A stretch of DNA of 64,000 nt, from NCBI RefSeq assembly GCF_017654505.1, contig NC_054547.1, positions 22,806,346 to 22,870,345 of the forward strand, in the 5' to 3' direction. Below the pieces are notes generated by a model. The model saw only the letters and a program-made list of their open reading frames with translations. It did not search any database and had not been told where the DNA came from. Shown one piece after another: positions 55,433-64,000 of the stretch (its first letter is position 1; each line of letters begins with the position of its first letter). A program made the translations under genes and the position numbers. This DNA comes from Polyodon spathula (Eukaryota > Chordata > Actinopteri > Acipenseriformes > Polyodontidae).

Positions 55433-55504
<72 letters not shown>
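55400..55504. repeat. Poly-C run followed by (AT)n microsatellite
   Basis: About 19 C residues, then cctttcaatgaaat and ~68 bp of AT. Frames across it are artefacts. Confidence 0.95.
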
Positions 55505-55507
<3 letters not shown>

Positions 55508-56540
55508 AACGACCTGGACACGCCCTTCTTTGTTGCAGGATTTCTCTGTTCAGTTTGTCTCGCCTGTCTTTTTTTTAATATATGTTACATGTATTAGGGG
55601 AACTGGTTACACCGTTAGCATGGGGAGGGGGGGGTGAGTAAATGAGTGGTGAGAATGTATGCTGTTTACAGGGGTTGCAGAACATTTTGAGAATTCAACA
55701 CCATCTCACTGAGTTAGGGTTGCCACCAGTCCGGGAATAGGCATCTGTGTCCGAATGGCAGGAATTAACATACCTGGACGCCATAATGTCTGGTTTTAAG
55801 TGAAATGCATAAGAAACACCAACATTCCTATAATATTTTATTTGACATACATTAGTTGCTTAAAAGATTTCCACTATCTTTTAGAAATGCACTGTTAGTA
55901 CCGATCTGTACATTTTACTTTGTCTCCGGCATTTGAATAATGCGGAGGACGACGAACATATGCAAATGATGTAAACAATTCAATTGAGAAGTTGCAGTCA
56001 CATGACCCCAGCAGCCGATATACTGGTGGTCAAAACAATCGCATGGCTGCTAATGCAAAACTGTTTCTTCCACAGCAAAATGTAAAGTATTTGCAAACAC
56101 AGAACATACTTCTTACCTCCAGTCAGAGGAATTAGAAAGATGTAATTTATGATGTTACACTTGTAACCCCTACTGTGCACCATCGTTGAGTGAGCACACT
56201 GTGATGTGATTTGACCAAGATTCTATTTTCCTTTTAAGAAAACGTACTTACCGGTACATGTTACCAATTAAGAATGTTTTTTTTTTTTTAAATCAAACCT
56301 AAAAAATAAAAAAAAGTGATTAATTATTCACAATTTTTAGCTCTCGGATGAGTTATAGATCAACACTTCAAACATCAACTCGGCTGCAATGGCGGACGCA
56401 AGTTAATCATCCTTGTAGTAAAAAAAAAAAAAATGTCCCACCCATCCCAGCCCTAAAACAATTACATGGAGGCATTCACCGTAATCATGGCTATGACTCA
56501 ATAAAATAAAATTAAAAAATTCTGGTTGGACAGCTGAGAT
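55505..56540. other. No gene seen
   Basis: Unassigned sequence with A and T runs near 56277 and 56418. No frame is supported. Confidence 0.45.
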
Positions 56541-58358
56541 AAGAACATAAGCACATAAGAAAGTTTACAAACGAGAGGAGGCCATTCGGCCCATCTTGCT
56601 CGTTTGGTTGTTAGTAGCTTATTGATCCCAAAATCTCATCAAGCAGCTTCTTGAAGGATCCCAGGGTGGCAGCTTCAACAACATTACTGGGGAGTTGATT
56701 CCAGACCCTCACAATTCTCTGTGTAAAAAAGTGTCTCCTATTTTCTGTTTGTGACCCCTGGTCCTTGTTTCTTTTTTCAGGCTGAAAAAGTCCCTTGGGT
56801 CGACACTGTCAATACCTTTTAGAATTTTGAATGCTTGAATTAGGTCGCCACGTAGTCTTCTTTGTTTAAGACTGAACAGATTCAATTATTTTAGCCTGTC
56901 TGCATATGACATGCCTTTTAAGCCCGGAATAATTCTGGTCGCTCTTCTTTGCACTCTTTCTAGAGCAGCAATATCTTTTTTATAGCGAGGTGACCAGAAC
57001 TGAACACAATATTCAAGATGAGGTCTTACTAGTGCATTGTATAGTTTTAACATTACTTCCCTTGATTTAAATTCAACACTTTTCACAATGTATCCCAGCA
57101 TCTTGTTAGCCTTTTTTATAGCTTCCCCACATTGTCTAGATGAAGACATTTCTGAGTCAACAAAAACTCCTAGGTCTTTTTCATAGATTCCTTCTCCAAT
57201 TTCAATATCTCCCATATGATATTTATAATGTACATTTTTATTTCCTGCGTGCAGTACCTTACACTTTTCTCTATTAAATGTCATTTGCCATGTGTCTGCC
57301 CAGTTCTGAATCTTGTCTAGATCATTTTGAATGACCTTTGCTGCTGCAACAGTGTTTGCCACTCCTCCTACTTTTGTGTCGTCTGCAAATTTAACAAGTT
57401 TGCTTACTATACCAGAATCTAAATCATTAATGTAGATTAGGAATAGCAGAGGACCTAATACTGATCCCTGTGGTACACCGCTGGTTACCACACTCCATTC
57501 TGAGGTTTTTTCTCTAATCAGTACTTTCTGTTTTCTACATGTTAACCACTCCCTAATCCATGTACATGTGTTTCCTTGAATCCCAACTGCGTTCAGTTTG
57601 AGAATTAATCTTTTGTGCGGGACTTTGTCAAAAGCTTTCTGGAAATCTAAATAAACCATGTCATATGCTTTGCAATTATCCATTATCGATGTTGCATCCT
57701 CAAAAAAATCAAGCAAGTTAGTTAGGCACGATCTCCCTTTCCTAAAACCATGTTGACTGTCTCCCAGTACCCTGTTACCATATAGGTAATTTTCCATTTT
57801 GGATCTTATTATAGTTTCCATAAGTTTGCATATAATAGAAGTCAGGCTTACTGGTCTGTAGTTACCTGGTTCAGTTTTGTTTCCCTTTTTGTGGATCGGT
57901 ATTACGTTTGCAATTTTCCAGTCTGTTGGTACCACCCCTGTGTCAAGAGACTGCTGCATGATCTTGGTTAGCGGTTTGTAAATTACTTCTTTCATTTCTT
58001 TGAGTACTACTGGGAGGATCTCATCCGGCCCAGGGGATTTGTTTATTTTAAGAGCTCCTAGTCCCTTTAACACTTCTGCCTCAGTTATGCTAAAGTTATT
58101 TAAAACTGGATAGGAACTGGATGACATGCGGGGCATGTTGTCAGTATCTTCCTTTGTAAAAACTTGTGAAAAGTAATCATTTAATATATATGCTATTTTT
58201 TTTTCTTCCTCTACGATTTTGCCATTTGTATCTCTTAAACATTTAATCTCCTCTTTGAATGTTCTCTTGCTGTTGTAATATTGGAAAAACATTTTGGAAT
58301 TGGTTTTAGCTCCCTTAGCAATGTTTATTTCTATTTCTCTCTTGGCCTTTCTAACTTT
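56541..58358 (-). mobile_element. CR1-clade LINE, 5'-truncated (copy 3)
   Basis: The 3' end on the plus strand is aagaacataagcacataagaaag, followed by tttacaaacgagaggaggcc, the conserved tail. The sequence runs on the minus strand to the linker before RT, where homology ends at about 58358 next to ctagaaatagtaatctagaaatc. Confidence 0.93.
56620..58292 (-). pseudogene. CR1-like reverse transcriptase with one nonsense change
   Basis: The frame is open from 58292 to 56886 (468 codons) with FFQYYNSKRTFKEEIKC at the start, YLDFQKAFDKVPH, SGVPQGSVLGPLLF and FADDTKVGG. It then meets a stop where copy 1 has Glu (RLKEL), a single G-to-T change on the coding strand. After the stop the frame continues in register with NLFSLKQRRL to the normal end. 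It is otherwise almost identical in protein to copy 1. Confidence 0.92.
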
Positions 58359-58479
58359 CTAGAAATAGTAATCTAGAAATCAATGCATTCAATTCACAAT
58401 GCATAGACAACAATCTTATTGAACATTATTGTTGATTCAACATCATGCAATTGTCATATTACATTAATCCTCCTCCCCT

Positions 58480-60020
58480 ATTACCAGGTATAGGTTCAAT
58501 CAAACCACTATGTTTATTTACAACCCTTTGTCCATAAACTCCCTTCATTTGTTTTTGATACATGTGATGTTCTTAACCGTATTAATGAAATCAGGGTGGT
58601 TCCCGATAATATTCTTGTGTCACTTGATGTCATTAATTTGTACACCAACATACAGGGGCATTGATGCTGTCACCTTCCAGACCCACTGAGTTTATTCCAC
58701 TCTCTCAATTAATTATATTATATTGATTTACTTGAATTGTGCATAAATTCCAATTATTTTGTGTTTGAAGGTCAATATTTTTCCCAGATAAAGGGTTCAG
58801 CAATGGATGCAGCATTTGCTCCCACTTATGTCAATTTGTACATGGGATTTTGAGAAGAGCAATAAATCTACAGTAAGGATAACATCTTTTTACCATGTGT
58901 CTCTCTATGGCTTAGGTACAGTGATGATGTCTTATTAATATGGTTGGGATCAAAGACTCAACTTGATCATTTTGTGGATTATTTTAATTCCGCAAAGTCA
59001 TTTAAACTTTGAAAATAAATCTGATCTAGATAGAATATATTTTTTAGACTTTAGATATCTAAAGGTAAGAACAGCACCTTACAAATTACAATATTCAATA
59101 AAAAAACGGATTGGAATTCGTTACTAGCAAAAAGGTAACTGATAAAAAATATACCGAAAGGTCCATTTTTACGGGTAAAAAGGAACTGTAGCACAGAGTC
59201 ACAATTTGAAATTAAATCTGAAGAAATGCACTCCAAATTTATTACTCGAGGATATGACAACCGTTTTCTTAAAGAAACAATGTACAAAACTAAAGATTGT
59301 GCTCACGAGATAATTCTTAAAAATAATGTTAAAAACACTAAAAGTGATCTGTTTATTTTTCTTCTGAATTGAATTATTTGTCTAACAATATAAAGGGAAT
59401 ATTTTTCAAACATTGGCAGGTACCAAAAAGTGATCATTCCTTGAATTCGATAACAGATAAACTGCCCCGTATTGCTTTTAAATGTGCAAAAAACATTAAA
59501 GACAAATTGGTTCATTAATTTATTCCAAAAGTGGACAAGGCAATTGCATGGTTATCTAATCCACAGGATGGTAATTTAAAATGTGGCCATTGTGTCCACT
59601 GCTCAAATACTGTAAATACTAAAACTATTAATCACCCACAGGTATAAATATACAAATTCAAGGTTTCATTAACTGTAATACTACAGGAGTGATTTATTTA
59701 TTAACTTGTCTATGCAGACTGGTTTACACAGGTCAAACAAAAAGAGCCTTAAAAAGAAGGGTCTCTGAACATAAGCAGCAATTAAGAACCAAAATCAAGA
59801 ATATGCAATAGCAACACACTATAATAAAGCTGGTCACGGATCATCTCCACACTCATTACGATTTGTGGGGCTGGAGAAAGTAACTCTACCAGCTCGAGGT
59901 GGGAATTTGGTACTTTTTCTACAACGGAGAGAAGCATACTGGATATTCCAAACATTAGAACAAATTGTGTTCTTTAATATGAAAACTGATTTACTGTATA
60001 TTATTAAATGGATGAAGGCT
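58480..60020 (+). mobile_element. Penelope-like retroelement, second family, degenerate
   Basis: Plus-strand pieces: VSLDVINLYTNI (58620, RT block), then widely broken RT sequence, KIGFINCNTTGVIYLLTCLC-type nuclease (59665 onwards) and GLEKVTLPARGGNLVLFLQR. The family differs from the 14.4-kb PLE, which has VYGIACEKC at the nuclease start. It ends at the family A LTR. Confidence 0.8.
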
Positions 60021-60040
60021 TGTGGCAAAGTGGCGGCAGA
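59660..60040 (+). pseudogene. GIY-YIG endonuclease remnant of a Penelope-like element
   Basis: Plus-strand reading GVIYLLTCLCRLVYTGQTKR, ALKRRVSEHKQQLRT, then KAGHGSS-like sequence with frame breaks. The open frame at 59865-60047 has GLEKVTLPARGGNLVLFLQR and REAYWIFQTLEQ. GVIY and LVYTGQT are the GIY and YIG equivalents, REAYWIF the conserved C-terminal catalytic helix. When intact it would nick target DNA. It runs into the LTR at 60021, whose sequence contributes the last codons. Confidence 0.82.
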
Positions 60041-60740
60041 TTATTAACAGGTGCAGAGGTGATGCAGTGCAGGAAAAAAGAAACAGAGATTTGTAATCCG
60101 GTATGGAAAAGTTTTATTTTTATTATTGTTTGTAATCCTGGTTTGGCGACCAAATAATAAGCTACGATTATACACAGCAATGTGTAAAACATGGAGGACA
60201 GTAACAGGGATTTGCAGCCCTAAACAATAAACATGGGTATCTCTCCTACAATATACAAATGCGGTTACCAGTCCTGGTTGCACACTGTAGTGCTCATGGT
60301 GGGTGATACAGTTTATAGAGTTACAAATAGTGAAGTGCTGTTCCAGGTTTTACTGCTGGCCCTTAGCGACAGCTCTGGAACATGTTAAGCATCTATGAAC
60401 ACACAAGTAACAATTATAGATAAGACAAACAAAAAAACACAATATTGTACAATTTACTGCACGGGTCCTTCCGGGTTATATTTCGTAACCAAAGCAAAGG
60501 AACAAATTACGAGTCTCCTCCCCCCTTATATGCTAGTACGCATCACTCCTTGTTAAATGATTGCAGCTGCTTTTACAATCTGCGGCTGCTACATTGTTTC
60601 CCGTCCGGGTCAATATATTCTGGTAATGGAGTCTCGCCTTCTTCAAGGCTGACCAACTTCCTGACCCTGGAAATGAAGTGTCAGGCCAGCCTGTCCAGAG
60701 GACCATGCCTTCGCTGCCTTGGCTGCTCAGTTTGGAGGGA
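60021..60740 (-). mobile_element. Gypsy family A LTR
   Basis: Starts (plus strand) TGTGGCAAAGTGGCGGCAG. The minus strand includes gcttaacatgttccagagctgtcgc, tcctttgctttggttacgaa, tgacacttcatttccagggtcagg and gcagcgaaggcatggtcc. It is complete at its 3' end, while the 5' end merges with a Tc1-type unit near 60740. Confidence 0.75.
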
Positions 60741-61191
60741 TGACCTGGAGTGTCTGGGTGGTACAATGCACCTTCCATTTCTTGATGGTCGAGTAGACTG
60801 TGCTCACAGAGATATTCAGAGACTTCGAAATTTTTTTTTTACCATTCTCCTGATCTTTGCTTTTCAATGACTGTATCCCTGACTTGCTTTGAAAGCTCCT
60901 TGGTCTTCATGGTTGAGTCTTTGCATGAAATTCACTACCTGACCACGGAACCTCACAGAGACAGGCTTTTTTATTCTGAAATCATGAGAACCACTAATAT
61001 TGCACACAGACAGACGCCATTCAACTAATTGTGTGGCTCGTTAAGGTCATTTTTTGCACCTGAATTAATTTAGGTTTGCCACAGCAAAGGGTTTGAATAC
61101 TTATGCAATCATGACTTTTCCATTTTTATTTCATATTAATTATCTATTTACTTGTTTCTTTTTGTTTTTGCTTTGAATGTGTGGAGTAGGT

Positions 61192-61257
<66 letters not shown>

Positions 61258-61350
61258 ATTAACAGACTTCAAAGACTCATGACTGCAAACTTTAAAGCAA
61301 CAAAATGTGAAAACTGTGAGATGGTCTGAATACTTTTACAGGGCACTGTA
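60741..61350 (-). mobile_element. Tc1/mariner-type non-autonomous remnant
   Basis: The right end reads ctgaatacttttacagggcactgta, a Tc1-type outward inverted repeat. The minus strand carries decayed sequence from about 60900 to 60760 (aaggagctttcaaagcaag, gagaatggtaaaaaaaaatttcgaa, then tctctgtgagcac). An AT microsatellite sits inside at 61196-61252. Confidence 0.5.
61196..61252. repeat. (AT)n microsatellite
   Basis: About 55 bp of AT repeats within the Tc1-type remnant. Confidence 0.95.
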
Positions 61351-61388
61351 TATACGGGCAGCTGGCTCTTTTAGCTAATATATATATA

Positions 61389-62935
61389 CAGTGCTGTGAA
61401 AAAGTATTTGCCCTCTGTCTGATTTTCTGCATTTTTGCACATTTTTCACATTGAATTTGGTCAAATCTTTTTGTGGGTTGTAGTAGTATTTAGAGGGAGT
61501 CTGAGAGAAAAAATGACACCAAAGTTTGGTACTTCTTTCATTTGTTTGGTGTACAAGGTAATCAAACATGCAATCTTCAGGTGTGAAAAAGTTATTGCCC
61601 CCCTAGTTAACTCAACCCAATTAAAGGGATAATTAGGGTCAGCTGTTTGAATACTTTGGTTAACAATCAGGCCTGATTTGGGCCAGCCCTGCCCAATATA
61701 AAGTTGAATAACTTCAACCCTTACCATCAGAGTGAAGTTGTCAGCACACAGGTTCTAGAGGCACATCATGCCACAATCAAAATAAATTCCTGAAGACCTC
61801 TGGAAAAAAAAAAAAAGTTGTTGATGCCTGTCAGTCTGGAAAGAGTTACAAAGCCATTTCTAAGGCTCAGGTCCTCCACCAAACCACAGTCAGAGCCATA
61901 TTGTCCAAAAGGAGAAAGTTTGGGACAGTAGTAAATCTTCCCAGGAGTGGCGGTCCTGCCAAAATCTCTCCAAGATCAAAGTGGAAAATCATCAAGGAAG
62001 TCGCAAAGACCCTAGAACAACATCCAGGGATCTGCAGGCCTCTCTTACCTCAGCTAAGGTCAGTGTTCGTGACTCCACCATCAAAAAGACACTGGGCAAA
62101 AATGGGTTTCATGGCAGAGTAGCAAGGCGGAAACCACTGCTCACTAAGAAGAACATGAATGCTCATCTCAAGTTTGCCCAAAAGCACCCGGATGATCCTC
62201 AAGAGTTCTGGAACAATGTTCTTTGGACAGATTAGTCAAAAGTAGAACATTTTGGCCAACATGAGCCCCGTTATGTCTGGTGAAAACCAAACACTGCATT
62301 CCACAGTAAGAATCTCATACCAACGGTCAAGCATAGTGGTGGTAGTGTTATGATTTGGGGATGCTTTGCTGCATCAGGACCTGGACGACTTGCCATCATT
62401 GAAGGAACCATGAATTCTGCTCTGTATCAGAGAATTCTACAGGAGAATATCAGACCATCTGTCCGTGAGCTGAAGCTGAAGCGCACCTGGGTCATGCAGA
62501 AAGACAATGATCCGAAACACACAAGCAAGTCTACATCAGAATGGTTGAAGAACAAGAAATTTAAAGTTTTGAAATGATCTAGTCAAAGTCCAGACCTAAA
62601 CTCCATTGAGATGTTATGGAAGGAACTGAAAAAATTGGTTTATGCTCAAAAAACCACAAATGTCACTGAGTTCTGCATGAAGGAGTGGGCCAAAATTCCT
62701 CCACGGCGCTGTGAGAGACTGATCAGTAACTACAGGAAGTGTTTGGTTGCAGTTATTGCTGTTAAAGGTGGCATAACAAGTTATTGAGTCTAAGGGGGCG
62801 ATTACTTTTTCACACGGGGACATTGGGTGTTGCAAACTTTCTTTAATAAATAAATGAAATATGTATCAAAATGTTATTTGTTCACTCAGGGTCCCTTTAT
62901 CTAATATTAGATTTTGGTAACTGGGCTGGTGAACA
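61389..62935 (+). mobile_element. Tc1-like DNA transposon (copy B)
   Basis: The left end after TA is CAGTGCTGTGAAAAAGTATTTG, a typical Tc1 inverted repeat. A transposase gene occupies 61769-62786. After ggtccctttatctaatattagatttt near 62890 the expected right inverted repeat is missing, so the 3' end is truncated. Confidence 0.88.
61769..62786 (+). pseudogene. Tc1-like transposase, nearly complete but broken (DDE)
   Basis: Starts MPQSK, soon hits a stop, and has an A run at 61804. Then VVDACQSGKSYKAISKAQVL (DNA-binding), ILSKRRKFGTVVNLPRSGGP (the GRPR-like part), a frameshift near 61985-62000, TIKKTLGKNGFHGRVARRKP and EFWNNVLWTD (first Asp). After a stop come GGSVMIWGCFAASGPGRLAI, MQKDNDPKHTSK (second Asp) and SPDLNSIEMLWKEL (the Glu). 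The DD34E spacing is therefore preserved in sequence, but stops after WTD, before KPNTAF and after FKVLK inactivate it. Confidence 0.9.
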
Positions 62936-63187
62936 TTTAAAATATGCTATCTCCTCCATCATTGATTTATTTATTTTTTTTTAAACATAACATAGCTCAA
63001 ACAAGCACAAACATCCTTCAAACCTGCTGAAAAGCCAGTGTTAATCCAGCTGGTATATAACAAATTGAAAATAAATAAAAAATATTCAAGTGCACAAAGC
63101 TAACAAAACACTGTACTACCTTCACTTGTTGATCTAACATTTTTTCTTTATAGAAAAAGATATATTTTCTATGTATACTATATATTT

Positions 63188-63261
<74 letters not shown>

Positions 63262-63584
63262 TTGTTTTTTTAATGCTATTTTTTTCATGCCTATTAATGA
63301 AAAAAATTCTGTAAGCACCTTTTGCGGTTATTTAAATGCCGCACTTCATGACTGCCGTGAAGGAACACAGCTGGCATTGAAAATACTTGTCAATTGAAAC
63401 ATGCAATCATGTTTTAAAGACCTAGGTTTGTCTAAAACATGAAAGACTAAAAAGTTGCAATTGAAACAGAAATATGACAGAAAAAGGTTACAGATTTATC
63501 TGGTTTCTGACTTAGAGTGGCTTAGGATCTGAACCATTCAGATGATTTATATTAGAGCCCCAGGCTTGCTCTGTAATCAGACAG
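62936..63584. other. No gene seen; includes (AT)n at 63189-63260
   Basis: AT-rich with a ~70-bp AT microsatellite. No supported frame. Confidence 0.5.
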
Positions 63585-63853
63585 CCAAATAAAACTAGAG
63601 ACCTAATATGTGACATACAGTCAGGGGAGCGCAAGTTCAAGTCTTGGCTGGGGATTCCACAGGGAGCGTTAGCTCTGGCACTCCCACGGGTTACAGAGGC
63701 ACAATCAGTAGGGACTGTTTGTCCCAACTGTGTCAGGTCATGCTTTTGGTTAGCTGTAAGCAGACACCTGCAGGAGGGCCCGTCGAGAGAAAATTGGGCC
63801 CCTTGCCCCCCACCCATTGTATTTTTAGATTTAAACAAAAAAAAAAAAAAAAA
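63585..63853 (+). mobile_element. Possible tRNA-derived SINE
   Basis: agttcaagtcttggctgg near 63630 resembles a polymerase III B box (GGTTCGANTCC type) after a plausible A-box area (gtgacatacagtcagggg). About 200 bp later the unit ends in a poly(A) tract at 63836-63852. The internal part (cgttagctctggcactccc, ggttacagaggcacaatc) is not a protein gene. The match is weak and no second copy lies in the window. Confidence 0.35.
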
Positions 63854-64000
63854 CTGTTAATTGGTTTTATTAATCAGTTTTAACTTAACTTACAGGTATC
63901 TTAAAAAATTATTTAAACCATTAAAAACATTACAAACATCAACTCGTTAGCTGCATTGTTTCGTTAAAATAGCAAATCACCGACGGTTGTACAATACATG

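Noticed and set aside
63512..63883. Two overlapping frames on opposite strands
   Set aside because: The region looks more like a non-coding SINE with a poly(A) tail; neither frame has motifs.

Overview
The window is repeat-dense vertebrate DNA, most like a ray-finned fish. It carries CR1 and L2 LINEs, Penelope-like elements (PLEs), Ty3/gypsy LTR elements, two DIRS1-like tyrosine-recombinase retrotransposons, and hAT-like, Tc1/mariner and PIF/Harbinger DNA transposons. This mixture, with DIRS, PLE and CR1 copies that still read nearly open, suggests a non-teleost ray-finned fish (sturgeon, paddlefish, gar or bowfin type). That is an inference, not a proof. I found no convincing host protein-coding gene and no tRNA or rRNA gene.

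Layout. 1-10.3 kb: a CR1 3' part, a gypsy LTR (family A), an unclassified ~690-bp repeat (repeat X), a 1.33-kb hAT-like element with an internal foldback, and a second CR1. 10.3-14.3 kb: mostly unassigned AT-rich sequence. 14.4-27 kb: a PLE, then a 5.3-kb block present twice on either side of a 500-N gap. Each block holds a gypsy family C fragment and LTR, a Harbinger transposase remnant, a family A LTR, an L2 3' end and a perfect 38-bp hairpin. 27-35 kb: two gypsy family A pol fragments and their LTRs, and an unrecognised decayed gene at 31.5-32.2 kb behind a 28/29-bp tandem repeat carrying TGACGT motifs. 37.4-46.4 kb: a nearly whole DIRS1-like element with inverted terminal repeats and an internal complementary region. 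Its recombinase domain is split by a nested minus-strand LTR element whose gag-like interior contains an in-frame 39-bp minisatellite. 47.9-49.7 kb: a second, internally deleted DIRS whose recombinase residues are intact. 52.5-64 kb: a probable retrovirus-type solo LTR, Tc1 copies, the other copy of repeat X, a third CR1, a second PLE, another family A LTR, two Tc1-like units and a possible SINE.

Most coding sequence here belongs to transposons and is frameshifted or truncated. The open or nearly open exceptions are the CR1 reverse transcriptases and the recombinase of the second DIRS. Two places look like assembly faults rather than biology: the 5.3-kb duplication abutting the N gap, and the blended CR1/minisatellite sequence at 44.1-45.0 kb. 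The most interesting unexplained item is the decayed gene and promoter-like repeat array at 31.3-32.2 kb.
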